A stretch of DNA of 64,000 nt from Dromiciops gliroides (taxonomy: Eukaryota; Chordata; Mammalia; Microbiotheria; Microbiotheriidae): contig NC_057867.1 of the NCBI RefSeq assembly GCF_019393635.1, positions 4,128,889-4,192,888 on the forward strand, written 5' to 3'. The notes under the pieces were generated by a model that saw only the letters and a program-made list of their open reading frames with translations, had not been told where the DNA came from and made no database searches. The translations under genes and the position numbers were made by a program. Shown here one piece after another: positions 11,840 through 23,174 of this stretch (position 1 is its first letter; each line of letters starts with the position of its first letter).

Positions 11840-11898
11840 CAACTCTCGCCTTTGCCAGCCCGTGACAAATGATCGCAAGGTGGCAAAGGCAAGAGTTG
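11840..11898. repeat. 18-bp inverted repeat (hairpin)
   Basis: CAACTCTCGCCTTTGCCA (11840-11857) and TGGCAAAGGCAAGAGTTG (11881-11898) pair at 17 of 18 positions around a 23-nt loop. Confidence 0.8.
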
Positions 11899-12934
11899 TG
11901 AAGATTTGCTCTCTCTCTAGGTCAGTCCCCAGCTTCAGAGGAAGGCAAAGCCCACCCAGGTGATGGATCTGGAGGCCCAACTGCCTGGCAATGCTTCCTT
12001 ATGGCAAAGGTTACTATGCCATGAACGACAACGACCAATTGAGAATCTCTCACCTGGATCAACCAACCAGTGAAATATTTCCTAAGCCTTAGCTTGCTAT
12101 TCGGTAGATTAGCCAGCTGTGGGCCTGCCACCCAAGGCCTGACCTGGATCTCTCAAGGTTTTTGAATGCAGTAGTGAAACAGCCTAAGGCTGCTTTGAGC
12201 TTAGATGGCCACCAGGTGGCAGTGGAGCCCTAGTAAAGCTACCTCTGTGGTCAGTGTCTGCCCCACCCATTCTCCCCTTCACCCCTGGTTTTTTCCAAGC
12301 TTGCTAAGTCATTTTCAGGCACGTGAGGGCAGGGCTGAGCTTCTCTACAAGAACAGAACCACTCCCTTTAAGATTGCCAGCCCCTGAACTGCAGGCTCAC
12401 TCAGGCCATTGCCTAGGGTTTAAAGAGGCTCTGGTAGAATTGGGTTCCCCCTGAACCTCCACTCTTCACCTATCCCACCTTGATGCCCCTCTGCCCCTTC
12501 CCTGCGTCATTTAAAGTCTATCTGGCTCCTTGGAAAGCTCCCAGGGTGTGGCTAAGTCAGGGAAGGTTTATACTGCATCACCTTCTAAGGGCTGGGCCCT
12601 CGTCAGGAGACCCCATGGTTTTGGAGGTTCACAGTGCAGTGTTATATACGGGCCCCCAGGAGTGAATGACCAGGGAAAGCTCTAGGAGGCATGTAGCCAC
12701 TTGGCAGGGATGGTCAATCATCTCCTTCCCATGTCCCCGTGTTCATATTGTGTACCATGCTATACCTAGGGAAGTCCAGTATGTGGATCTTGCTTGGTCT
12801 GAGGTAGGGCCAAGCGTGCTCTGGAGCAAGGGTTCAGGCAAGAAACCAAGTCATCTAATCTGGGGAACCCCAGTCCCCCAGCTTTCCAATGACAAGGGCT
12901 ACTTTGTTCTTATCAGCTGTAAAAGTATAATGCC
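11899..12934. other. Intergenic stretch, nothing assigned
   Basis: The part from 11899 to about 12110 reads like an old repeat but I cannot name it. No coding signal. Confidence 0.4.
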
Positions 12935-13130
12935 ATAGATTCCTAGACTTAGAGCTGGAAAGGGCCTTAGAATTCATTGAGTCCAACCTCCAAATTGCAG
13001 AGGAATAGACTGAAGCCCCACAGAGGGGAAGTGACTTGCCCAGAGCAATGTAGTTGGTCAATTTCTGAAGTGGGATTCTTATCCAGATCCTGCCAACTTG
13101 AAGCTCGGTGCCCCATTCACTCCATGAGGA
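12935..13130 (-). repeat. MIR
   Basis: CCATAGATTCCTAGACTTAG, GAGTCCAACCTCCAAATTGC, AGGGGAAGTGACTTGCCC. Confidence 0.65.
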
Positions 13131-13339
13131 TTCTTCTAGTATGTGAGTTCTTAACCTAGTGCCCCCAGATCCCCAAGGGGGTCTGTGAATAGGGCTCTTC
13201 TTGAACCATCTTGAGCCCCTTGGATTGGAATCAAAATGACATCTTCACTTTTGCTAAGCTCTAAATGAAATTTAGCATTTCCTTCTATTCTGAATGTAGG
13301 CACCAAAGCATGATTCTGAGAAGGGGTCCATAGGCTTCA

Positions 13340-13413
13340 CCAGATTGACTGCCCAGGGAAGTCACTGCCTTTCCTCTGCCATCTTGGCTCCACCCCCTCC
13401 CAGATTGACTGCC
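13340..13413 (-). mobile_element. 46-bp insertion of the L1 5' end with 14-bp target duplication
   Basis: A perfect duplication CCAGATTGACTGCC (13340-13353 and 13400-13413) encloses 46 bp. In minus orientation these read as the very start of L1, GGAGCCAAGATGGCAGAGG then AAAGGCAGTGACTTCC, matching the L1 head at 34139-34175. There is no poly(A) and nothing of the L1 body. Confidence 0.85.
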
Positions 13414-14854
13414 AAAGGGCTCTATGAGGTGCCGAAGGGTACAGAAGAGCCCCCACTCAGCTGCAAGGTTGGGCATTAGAGCCAGTTCACACTGGCCAAG
13501 AAAGATCACCTCCCAAGTATGAGATGGGTGAGGCAAGATGAGGCACTAGGGGGATGAGAAAAGCTGGGGGTCTTCATGTGTTTCCAATTCAAGATGAGCC
13601 AACAGTGGGAGATAGCAGCCAGAAGAGCTAATGGGACATTGGGAGGCTTTGAGAAGCCTAGCTTCCAGAACACTCTTATCGGACCGTATCATCAGTACTG
13701 TATTTAGGTCTGGGTTGGGGTTTCTGAATTGGGTGGAGGCAGGAAGTTCTTTGTTTCACCCTTGGGTCTCTCATGACACAAAGGGGTACTTGTGCATTCC
13801 CTGTGCACTTGGGATTTTTCTCATTTTCTCAGCCCATCGCTCCTACTCCAGAAACCTGGTAGAAATGTATGCCTATGAGTGACAGAAAATGTCTCTTCAT
13901 ATTATAGAGGAAAGTTTGCTGTAATTGAGACCCTTGAATGAGCAGTCATTAGGCCCCAGAGTTACTCACAGTCCTGAGGGCCAGGGGCTGTTAGGCACAA
14001 GCCATCCCCAAAGTCCTCTCTTGACCCAGCTGCACCCTGGGTTCTTTCTCGTTTTCTCTCCCTCCAATTTCTAGAGGCCCTGCTGGGTGCCCTCTGGCTC
14101 TCCAGAATGGCTACCTGATCTACCAGTTTTCCCAGTGAAGTAAGGACAACGTGAACATTCTCTAGTCTTTCTGTGCCATCTCTCAGAGTCCTCTTGTTCT
14201 CCTCTCAGGTCCCCATTTCCCTAGGAGGACTTTTGCTCTTCCTCCCTTTTCCCTAGTTTCTCCATCTATCACTATGAATCCCTGGGGGCAGACGCAAGTT
14301 GTTTTCCCCCAATCATTCAGCTCTGAAAGGGCTGGGGCTGGGGCCAGGATGAGGAAAAAATGTGCCAGCACTCCTCCACTTGTCAGGGAGCTCTCTTCAT
14401 GTCAAGGTTGAGGTCCTTGTGATCTGTGGATATGTATGGGGGAAAGGGAGGTGGTAGGTAACCTTGAGGTTGGCATTAAGGCAAGGTAATTGGGGGTCGT
14501 CAGGATTAATGGTTTCCCAGGCTGCAAATTGTTCCTCCCAATCCCTCCCAGGCTGGGAGGGAACAGGGCTGCCAGAGATGGGGGCGAGATTTAAGTCATG
14601 AGCTCAAAGGTAGTTGGGTCCATGGAGTTTAGCAGGACTAAGAGGGGACTGTATAGCTAAGAGATCAATTGGGAGAACAGAGGTGGGGTTGGAGTTCTGC
14701 CAAAGAGACCAGAAGTCAGGTAGCAAAGAGCCAGAAAGCTGGAGTCGATGGAGTTGGGAGCTCCCTCCAGGCCCCACTTGTCTGCCCTGGGGGAACATGG
14801 CAGCCAGAGTAGTAACTGAGATGTTTTTGTGTCCCGGAGGATAAGAAGTGAGAT
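13414..14854. other. Intergenic stretch, nothing assigned
   Basis: No repeat family or exon recognised; longest ORFs lack any protein signature. Confidence 0.5.
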
Positions 14855-14935
14855 CTGTTAAATGAAGGGGTTGGACTCACTGGCCTCCCGGCCCCTTCTG
14901 GCTCTACATCTGTGACTGGGATTCTGTAAGGCCAT
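14855..14935 (+). repeat. MIR 3' fragment
   Basis: AAATGAAGGGGTTGGACTCA with TTCTGGCTCTACATCTGTGA. Confidence 0.55.
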
Positions 14936-15039
14936 GACGGGGAAGACATTGCAGACCTCCTCTTTGTGGGGGGCAGAGCTCCGGAGGCACTGGTGCAAAG
15001 CCCTCTGGGAGATGGAACTGCCCTGGAATGCACTCACTC

Positions 15040-15365
15040 TTAGCCTTGCCTCACAGAGACCCTCTCTTCCTTTAAGATGCACCTTCTGCAACACCATCTT
15101 GTGTGTGAAGCCCTCCTTCCACATCCCCCGCCTGCCAGGGGCCTCTCTCCTAAACTGCCTGGTACATAATTACTCTGCACAGAGGCGCGTTTATTCACTT
15201 GCTATTTTTATAGTTTTTAACTCAATCCATTTGGATGTGTCCTGGCCGTTTTCCCTCTTAGAATGCAAGCTCTTTCCTAGTAGGCATTGGTTCATCATTT
15301 ACCATTGTGCCTAGCCCAGTGCTTGGCACCTAGTTACCATTGCCTAATCCATTTTCCTCAGAGCC
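15040..15365 (+). mobile_element. L2/CR1-type LINE 3' end
   Basis: AGAATGCAAGCTCTTTCCTA and CCCAGTGCTTGGCACC are the sense 3' end; the preceding TTTAAGATGCACCTTCTGCA belongs to the same untranslated tail. Confidence 0.6.
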
Positions 15366-15814
15366 CACCACCCACTGGTAGGTTTATGCTGGAGGTGAGC
15401 AAGAGACCTGTGGGCATCTATTTTGTCTCCCCGAGCAGGAAGGGCACTCTCTGCTCTGCTCTGCTCCTAAGGGGGAGGATCCAATTCTTCATTGACTACA
15501 GGGGTTCAACATAAGAATTGTTTGAGACTGCCCCCATCCCTTCTTGCCAACATGCACTGGGATACAGGGGAGAGCTTGCTTCATTTGCAGTCAGAGGAGC
15601 CAACTCTGCAACTTCCTGTTTGGCTGACCTCCTCTATAAAATAAGAGGGAATGGGATAGGGCTCACTGAACTCTTTCCTTATGATCCTCCAGGGAAAAAA
15701 AGGTTCCACATTTCAAGTCAGCAACATTTGGGGGGAGGGGTCTTATAATCATATGAGAATTAGGTCCGAGGGTGAATGGAAGATGGTCTTCTGCACAAGC
15801 TTTGGACACCTGGA

Positions 15815-15975
15815 TCACATAAAATCAGAGGTCATCTTGCCTGATCTCCCTACTTGAACCAGAGGTCAGCAGAGAGGTCAAGAGAAGTGACTTGGCCAAG
15901 GTCACACAGGTAGTCAGTAGCAGGTCCCAAGCAAACTTTCAGAGTCAGCACTCTCACCCCTGGACCACACTGCCT
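15815..15975 (-). repeat. MIR
   Basis: AATCAGAGGTCATCTTGCC, GAAGTGACTTGGCCAAGGTC and CCTGGACCACACTGCC. Confidence 0.6.
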
Positions 15976-15984
15976 TCCCTTTCC

Positions 15985-16110
15985 AATCTATGAATGGAGA
16001 AAAAATTCATGACAAAACTGGCCATGGAGAGGGCCATGAATGAAAAATTGGAGGATTTTGATTCCATAAAACTGAAAAGGGTTTTGCATAAATCAGATGA
16101 CTCCTTTTGG
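15985..16110 (+). mobile_element. L1 ORF2 fragment
   Basis: Translates to AMNEKLEDFDSIKLKRVLHK, matching the DNFDYIKLKRF segment of L1 ORF2 seen at 59846-60031. No flanking L1 sequence. Confidence 0.55.
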
Positions 16111-16540
16111 AGCTCAGACCCTCTGCTTCCTGGAGGAACCCAGATTGTTGGGAGCCACTGTGGGTCAGTTTCCCTGTGACTCCCTTTCATCCCCGCTGGG
16201 GGTGGGGGGATCATAGGAAGAGGCACCCAGGAGGCCGGCCAGTGTGTTGGCTCAGACAAGCTGAGCCCAGTCATTTAGCTTCCTGAACATGTTCTGACAA
16301 CAAGGACAGCCTGGAAAAATGGGAGTATTCACAAAGCCGCTTGCTTGGCCTTCTCCTAAGCAATGAGCCCAAGGTCCTGGGAAGAGGGGGCGTGTGTGAC
16401 AAGCACGGAGCCCAAGGTCCCAGGGAATGATGAGTGTGGTGAAGGAAGGGGGCCCAGCAGGTCAGCACCTGATTCAAGGCCCGAGATGTCAAGAGGCTGA
16501 TAATGGGGCCAACCTGGGGAGGGGAAGTGGGCACTTGGGA
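16111..16540. other. Nothing assigned
   Basis: Contains two near copies of a phrase with GAGCCCAAGGTCC about 40 bp apart (16366 and 16408); otherwise unremarkable. Confidence 0.4.
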
Positions 16541-16546
16541 GAGAGG

Positions 16547-16609
<63 letters not shown>

Positions 16610-16615
16610 AGGCTC
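16541..16615 (+). repeat. (GA)n microsatellite
   Basis: Uninterrupted GA run ending in GGGAGAGGGAGAGG. Confidence 0.95.
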
Positions 16616-16624
16616 AGCACTAAC

Positions 16625-16760
16625 AAAGACTCCTCCCAGGAGACCTCCTCATTTAACAGAGAGGGAGAGGGTTTTGCCTGGAGTCACAGAGGTAGTGAGG
16701 CTCAGGGCTGGGATTTGAAGCCAGGCCCCTTTGCCCTGGAGTCCAGAACTCTTTTGGATG
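16625..16760 (-). repeat. MIR
   Basis: CTCATTTAACAGAGAGGGAG, GAGTCACAGAGGTAGTGAGG, GGGATTTGAAGCCAGGCC. Confidence 0.6.
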
Positions 16761-17018
16761 GCTCAGGCTGCCTTCAGGCCCAGGCTTCCTCAGTCTCAGA
16801 CCTTAGGGCTCTCTGATGCTCTGCTCCTTCCTGGATAGCACCCCCTCCTCCTACTGCTGCTGCTTTCTCTGCCACCTACGTCATCACATGCTTGGGGTCA
16901 GCTTTCTCCCTCCCTGCCCTCTTTCAGCTTCAAGGCCTTTTGTTCAGATTTTCAAAGCCATCCACCAGCATCTTCATCAATCCCATGAGGTCCACTGAGT
17001 CGCTGGCTAATGAACGCA

Positions 17019-17020
<2 letters not shown>

Positions 17021-17049
<29 letters not shown>

Positions 17050-17285
17050 ATCATAATAGTAGCTCACATTTACATGGCCCTTGCTAAGCACTGTACAATT
17101 ATTATCTCATTTGATCCTCACAATAATCCAGGGAAGTATGTATTATTATCATCTCCATTTTACAGATGATGAAACTGAGGCAAATGGTGTCACACAGCTA
17201 GTAAGTAGCTGAGGCAGGATTCGAACTCAGGTCTTCCTGACTCCAGGCCTGGTACTCTATCCACTGTACCTCCTAGCTGCCTCAA
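17021..17285 (-). mobile_element. MIR/THER1-type SINE with (AAT)n at its left end
   Basis: Nine AAT units (17021-17048) lead into AGCTCACATTTACATGGCCC, CATTTTACAGATGATGAAAC and CTCTATCCACTGTACCTCC, nearly full length. Confidence 0.75.
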
Positions 17286-17874
17286 GTGAAAAAGCATTTA
17301 TTAGGTATGTACAAACTTTGCCTGCAAACCCAGTGCCCTGTTCATGGCCCACTGGGATGGCCAATCCCCTGGCAGCATTTCAGTAGACCATTATGATGTT
17401 TTTGAGGGTCTTCTGGATCCCCATGTTGCTGGCTACTCTGACGGTGTCTGTGTATTTTCAGACCCTGAGGGGGAAATGCCAAGTCAGGTGCAGCATCATG
17501 GCTTGTACTTTGTGTACTGCTAGAAGAGGCCTTCCCTTAGTTTCAAGGACTCTTCTCCATACCTATGTTGGGACTAAAGGAAACACATCTGCCTAACTGT
17601 GCTGGCCCTTGGGATGGTCTGTCTCTCCTGGCTGTTTTCACTGGGGTTCTTGGGCTTGGCAGAGCCCCTCACTGGGGTGGCTTTTATCAAAGGAAGATTA
17701 CACAAGAAGGAGGCTTTCAGGCCTTTGACATGTGTCTGACAGCCTTGAGGTTGTAGAGAAGGGGGCATCAGAGGTGACCGTGGTGGCAGCCCTGATGGCA
17801 AGAGCTGCTAAGGGAAAGGAATCACCAGCCGTCCGCACATTGCCTCCTCTTTGCTCTATTCAGTTCAATTCCAG
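17286..17874. other. Nothing assigned
   Basis: Non-repetitive to my eye and without a credible ORF on either strand. Confidence 0.4.
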
Positions 17875-18060
17875 GAACGTCGATCTGGTACCTACTATGT
17901 GCCAGGCACTGTGCCAAGCCCCGTAGTTACAAAGACAAAAACCAAAGCAGTCCTTGCTCTCAAGGAGCTTACACTCTACTGGGGACACAACAGATAGATA
18001 CAAAACAGATGCAAAGTCAATATGAAGTCATGGAGGGGGGACAACAAACATGTAATCGGG
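17875..18060 (-). mobile_element. L2-type LINE 3' end
   Basis: ACCTACTATGTGCCAGGCAC and CTCAAGGAGCTTACACTCTA in antisense. Confidence 0.65.
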
Positions 18061-18374
18061 GGTTAAGCAGGTAAACTGAGGAATTGTTGTGGGCTTCCTT
18101 GAGCTGGGGGAGCCTTGAAGGGAACCAGGGGTCCCTCGAGGTGGGCACGTAGGACAAGCAGCCATGCAAAATCACAGAGAAGGATAAGAGAAGACCTCAA
18201 GTATGGCCAATAAGGCAGGTAGACCCCCTGGTGGGATGAGGGGCCTGGGATGTCTGCGACTTCCCACAGAGACCTCCTTACCCCTCCTCAATCCTCAGAG
18301 TCAACCAATGATCAGAAAGCTTCAAAATCAAGGAACTGTCCCCCCCCCCCAAGGTATGAATCACAAAGGATAGC

Positions 18375-18515
18375 TTAATACAGCCAAGCCTAAGCCCTGC
18401 CTCTGACACATACTGTATGTATACCTGGGCAAGTGGTGCCTTCCCCTCTCCGGGCCTCCTTTTCCTCATTTCTTTCTCTGTAAAAGGAGATGATTGGACT
18501 AGGTCAGAGGTATCA
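18375..18515 (+). repeat. MIR 3' half
   Basis: Contains ATACCTGGGCAAGTGGTGCC, CCTCCTTTTCCTCATTTCTT and GGAGATGATTGGACTAGG. Confidence 0.5.
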
Positions 18516-18690
18516 GCAAACAGGCCTCCCCGCCCAGATCAAAATGCAACTGGGAAATATTTAACAAAATAAATAAAAATATAACAGAATATAGATAATG
18601 TTAGTCAATATGCTGCCCACAGGGAACCTTGAGGAAGGGTTAGTGCCCCTGTGTCCATTTGAGTTTGGCATCACTGGACTAGGTGACCTC
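18510..18690 (-). repeat. Unnamed interspersed repeat, second copy
   Basis: Opposite-strand relative of 5940-6060, with GTCCATTTGAGTTTGGCATC and an AT-rich middle (AAAATAAATAAAAATATAAC). Confidence 0.4.
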
Positions 18691-18809
18691 CGAGGCCTCT
18701 CCTGCTCTACACCTACTCTTCCATGAACATAAAGTACTGGAAATTGGGGGGGGCACTCTGAGCACACCAAGACCTTAAATAACAGCTGGAATTTCCATGT
18801 CCTGGAAGG

Positions 18810-18899
18810 GTTAGAGACAGAGAGAGGGGGAGAGGGAGAGAGAAAGAGAGAGCAAGGGGGGACAGAGAGAGACAGACACAGAGAGACAGAGACAGTGAC

Positions 18900-18932
<33 letters not shown>

Positions 18933-19680
18933 CAGAGAGAGACAAGGACAGACACACAACAGACAGACAGAGACACACAGAGAGACACAGAGAAACAGAC
19001 AGACAGAGAGATACAGAGACAGAGAGTCAAAGAGAGAGAGACAGATGAGAAGAAAAGGAGAGAGAGAAAGAGAGAGGAAGAGAGGGGAGGCAGAGAGAAA
19101 GAAAAGAAAGTGAGAAAGAAAAAAGAAGAGAGAAAGGGAAAAAGAGAAGAGGGAAAGGGAGAGAGAGAAGAGAAAGAAAGAGAGACAGAAAAGAGGAAAA
19201 GGGTGAGGAGGGAGAGTGGGAGAGAGAAAGAAACAAAAAATAGAAATGAGAGAGAAAAAAAGAAATGAGAGAGAGAAGAGGAGAGAAAGAAAAAGAGAGG
19301 GAAAGGAAGGAGGGAGAGAGAAAAAGACAAAAAAGAGGAAGAGAAAGGTAAAGAGAGAGAAAAGAGAGGAAAATGGAGAGGAGGGACGGGGAGAGAGAGA
19401 AAGAAACAAAAAATAGAAACGAGAGAGAAAAAAAGTAATAAGAGAGAAGAGGAGAGAAAGAAAAAGAGAGGGAAAGGAGGGAGGGAGAGAGAAAAAGACA
19501 AAAAAGAGGAAGAGAAAGAGAAAGGTAAAGAGAGAGAAAAGAGGAAAATGGAGAGGAGGGACGGGGAGAGAGAAACAAGAGAAAGAGGGAAAAAAGAAAG
19601 GGGAGAGAGAGACAGAGAAAGAGAGGGAGATAAAGAGACAGAGACACAGAGAGACAGAGACAGAGAGAGAGAAGGAGAAT
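18810..19680 (+). repeat. Purine-rich tract (GA/GAAA/GACA), 0.87 kb
   Basis: Almost every base on the plus strand is A or G. The left part is GACAGAGA-rich. From about 19215 a 173-bp unit is repeated in tandem: the marker GAAACAAAAAATAGAAA starts at 19230 and again at 19403, and a shorter relative starts near 19572. The long Leu/Ser and Arg/Glu reading frames across it are a by-product of the repeat. Confidence 0.93.
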
Positions 19681-19944
19681 GTATGTGACTTGAGTCACCC
19701 ACCACATCAGCAGCTGACCTGGACCTAGCCCCAAATACTTCAGACCCCACACTGAGATTCAATCTCAGAGCTTGTGACTGAGGGGAGGAAAAGCCATTCT
19801 TCCCACCTTGGCCAGGGTCTGGACAAGACCTCAACAAAATGTTGAAAAAGGTGAATGCTTGTCTTTTGTCTGTCCCACCTCCCTTCTGCATCCTCTCCTA
19901 CCCCCTAGTGCCCCTCTGTCCCTCAGGGTCTCTCCACACAAAAA

Positions 19945-20215
19945 AGGGGTAGCTGGTGGCAAAGCAGATAGAGTGCTAGGCCTGGAGTCGGGAAGATCTG
20001 AGTTCAAATCCTGCCTCAGACACTTGCTAGCTGTTTGACCCTGGGCAAATCATTTCACTTCTGTCTACCTCAATCTCCTTACCTGGAAAATGAGTAATGT
20101 AATAGCATTTCCCTCCTAGGGTTGTTGCGAAGATCAAATGAGATCCTATTTATAAAGCTCTTAGTACCAGGCCTGGCACATAAGAGACACCATATAAATG
20201 TGAGCTATTAAAGTG
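19945..20215 (+). mobile_element. MON1-type CORE-SINE
   Basis: GGCAAAGCAGATAGAGTGCT, GAGTTCAAATCCTGCCTCAG, ACCTCAATCTCCTTACCTGG and GGCCTGGCACATAAGAGAC in order, a nearly complete copy. Confidence 0.75.
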
Positions 20216-20334
20216 CTCTATGCTCCCCATTCATGACTTCCCCCATTCCCCAAGCAAAATTACTATTCATTTGGTTCAAAGAAGCAAGTGCTCTGAACTC
20301 ATTCATACTAAAGTGTGAATGACCGATAATCCCT

Positions 20335-20700
20335 AACTCCTATCAAACACTAAATCAGCACACATTTTTAAGAACTCACCATGTGCCAGGCACTGTCCTA
20401 GGCACTGAGGACACAAAGTCAAAGATGAAAGCATCTCTGCCCTCAAGGAATTCACTTTTGACCAGGGGAGACATGTGAAAATACACTCGCAGTTGGGGAG
20501 ATCAGGAAAGATTCCATTCGATGATGAGAGCAAGGACGTTCCAAGCATGTGGGTGAACTGAAGCACAGTGTGGGTGAATGATCTGGCTCCCGTACACCCA
20601 GGATGGAAAGGGAAGGCAGGTCAGCTTGTGAAGGGTTTTAAATACCAAACCAAGAAGTCTGAATTCAATCCTACGAGGAGGACGGGCTGGCCATGCTGGG
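20335..20700 (-). mobile_element. L2-type LINE 3' region
   Basis: ACCATGTGCCAGGCACTGTC, CTGCCCTCAAGGAATTCAC, and a long 3'UTR-like stretch with GTGAAGGGTTTTAAATACC. Confidence 0.6.
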
Positions 20701-21072
20701 GAGGAGAGATTTTGTAGCTGAGAGGCCACCGTGTCGGCCTTGTCACAAGTGCCCCGCCCCGGGGGGCAGGGCCAGAACCCTATGGGGGGTTCTTGCTGAA
20801 AGCTCCGACCCAAGAAGGGTGCTGGCAGCCCTAGCAGCCCTTTGCAGGTGTGGGACTACTGACTAGAGTACCCGCGCCATGGGGCACTCCCTCATGGACC
20901 TTAATTCTGGGAGAGGAATTCCAAAAGACTGGCAGTGAAGGGAAAGCAGGATGTTGCTTTGGCAGTGACAGCCCCCCCAAATCCCTTGTGTGCCCAGAGG
21001 GCAATGGGCAATGCCTTTCCCCACACATTTCCCAAGCTCTGCCCCCAGAAGAGTAATCTCCTTCCTGCAAAC
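20701..21072. other. Nothing assigned
   Basis: Contains a GC-rich CCCCGCCCCGGGGGGCAGGG at 20752-20771 but no gene or repeat that I recognise. Confidence 0.4.
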
Positions 21073-21082
21073 CCAAGGGTAC

Positions 21083-21911
21083 CATAAAAAACGGAAAAGG
21101 ACCCAGATGTACAAACATATTTCTAGCTGCTCTTTTTGTGGTGGCAAAGAATTGGAAGTTGAGGGGATGCCCAGCAATTGGGGAATGGCTAAACAAGTTG
21201 TGGTATGTGAATGTGATGGAATTCTATTGTGCTGTAAGAAACGATGAGCAGGAGGAGTTCAGAGAAACCTGGAAGGACTTGCATGAACTGATGCTGAGTG
21301 AGATGAGCAGAACCAGGAGAGCATTGTACACATTGTCAACAACATTGTATGATCAACTGTGATAGACTTGATTCTTCTCAACAATACAATGGTCCAAGAT
21401 AGTTCCAAAGGACTCTCCAAATCCAGAAAAAAAAGAACTGTGGCATCTAGATGCAGATTGAACCATACTATTTCTATTTTTTGTTTGTTTTTCCTTTTTG
21501 AGGTTTTTCCTTTCTGCCCTGATTCTTCTTGCACAGCATGACTAATGCAGAATTATGTTTAATGCGATTGTACATACATAACCTATATCAGATTACTTGC
21601 AGTCTTGGGGAGGGGAGAGGGAAGGCAGGGAGGGAGGGAGAAAAAATTGAGACTAGAAATCTTATAAAAACAAATGTTGTGGGGGCAGCTAGATGGCGCA
21701 GTAGTAAAGCACCGGCCCTGGATTCAGGAGTACCTGAGTTCAAATCCGGCCTCGAACACTTGACACTTACTAGCTGTGTGACCCTGGGCAAGTCATTTAA
21801 CTCTCATTGCCCTGCAAAAAACAAAAACAAAAAACAAAAAACAAAAAACAAATGTTGCAAACTATCTCTACATGTAACTGGGAAATAAGAAAATACTTTT
21901 ATGTGAAAAAA
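21083..21911 (+). mobile_element. L1 3' end (ORF2 C-terminus and 3'UTR), 5'-truncated
   Basis: Codes for the ORF2 C-terminus (VAKNWKLRGCPAIGEWLNKL and VMEFYCAVRNDEQEEFRETW), then a 3'UTR with GGGGAGGGGAGAGGGAAGGC and a final GAAAATACTTTTATG. Duplication CCAAGGGTAC at 21073-21082 and 21912-21921. It is an ordinary 5'-truncated copy and contrasts with the 3'-truncated ones elsewhere. A SINE sits in the 3'UTR. Confidence 0.9.
21680..21843 (+). mobile_element. WSINE1-type SINE nested in the L1 3'UTR
   Basis: AAAAACAAATGTTG duplication at 21666-21679 and 21844-21857; (ACAAAA)n-like tail. Confidence 0.92.
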
Positions 21912-21921
21912 CCAAGGGTAC

Positions 21922-22864
21922 AGTGATCCAAGGGAGTTTATCTGGGTAATTCAGCGGAAAACAACTGTTTGTGCCCTGATTAACCCCTTCTCCACCCCTC
22001 CCACACACACCATTTCGACCTGTCATGAATGTCTGTTACCAACCAGTCCCTTTATCTTAGGCAGACATGACCAGCCTCTGCTTCTGAAGTAGAAAGACCC
22101 ATGAGTCTAAGGATACACACTTGAGGAACAAGGGGAGCACTGACACCCAGGCACCCTGGCCACAGATGTACAGGATCTAGGGAAGAGAATAGAGTGCTGG
22201 CTCCTGGAGCCCCAGCTCCCAGCCCCAGCCCCCAAGACCAGGCCCAGGCCCAGGCCCAGCTCCTTTGGTTGGGGAGGGGGAGGCTGTGCCTGGGCCCCTT
22301 TGGGATGCTTCCGAGGATTCCAAAGACAATGGATGAGGAGAACACTTGGCCTTTGTCTTGTACATTTGTACTTTATTGCATTGTCCAAATATGCCTCGTC
22401 TTGTCTAGTCTTACTTTATGGCAAGCAAGACTCTGGCTCTAGAGACTTCGCACACAATCTCGTTTGGTCTTCCAGTGAGGGAGGTCGATATTGGGACCTT
22501 AACAGATGAGACTGAGAAGCAGCGTCTTGTCTCATCCAAAGCAGTCCAGAGGCTGGTGCCCGGGCCCTGTCTATGTCTACCATGCTCCTCACGGCTCAGT
22601 GTAGCTCAAGCCGCCTTTGGCCAAAGGGGCTTGAACTCAGGCCATGGGGAGAGGGGGTGTACTGTACTTTTTCATAGCCAAGTTTTGGAGAACCTGTTTT
22701 TCATGGGAATGGCTCGAGTACAAATTTCAGGGACCACAAATATCACTGTTCCAATATTTATTGTGCAGACTTCAAAGTATTGTCATGCAGCAAGTGGACC
22801 TTGACACAGAATGGGAAAGGGGGCCGGGGGAAGGCTGTGGGGACAAGTGGGGGCCAGTGGGCCC
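21922..22864. other. Intergenic stretch, nothing assigned
   Basis: A GGCCCA-rich run at 22220-22262 (CCAGGCCCAGGCCCAGGCCC) is the only local repeat seen. Confidence 0.45.
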
Positions 22865-22985
22865 GAGGTGGCACAATCTAGGGCTGGAAGGGAACTTAGA
22901 GGTGGCCAGCTAGTCCACTCCCCTCATTTTACAGGGGGGACGCGGGCTCAGAGGGGAGAAGGGACTCCCTTGAGGTCACATGAGT
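22865..22985 (-). repeat. MIR
   Basis: CTAGGGCTGGAAGGGAACTT, AGTCCACTCCCCTCATTTTA, GGGACTCCCTTGAGGTCAC. Confidence 0.6.
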
Positions 22986-23174
22986 CTATCGGTCTATCTT
23001 TAAATATCCAAATGGCAAAGGCAGCCTGTTGGGTCCTGTGAAAGCCTGGGAGTTAGGTGGGCATCATGTCACTCCTGCCAAGATGCCCACCTGAATCCAG
23101 GCATGTAGTCCAAGTCCACTGAGATTTCACAGATAGTTAAAAGGCATCTTCTCTCTTGGGAGAGAATCAAAATG

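Noticed and set aside
18561..19891. Leu/Ser/Phe-rich minus-strand frames of 241-392 codons
   Set aside because: Pure translation of the purine tract; no start context, splice sites or domain.
21138..21362. ORF with EWLNKLWYVNVMEFYCAV-like peptide as a novel gene
   Set aside because: It is the C-terminus of L1 ORF2, with L1 3'UTR behind it and target duplications around it.
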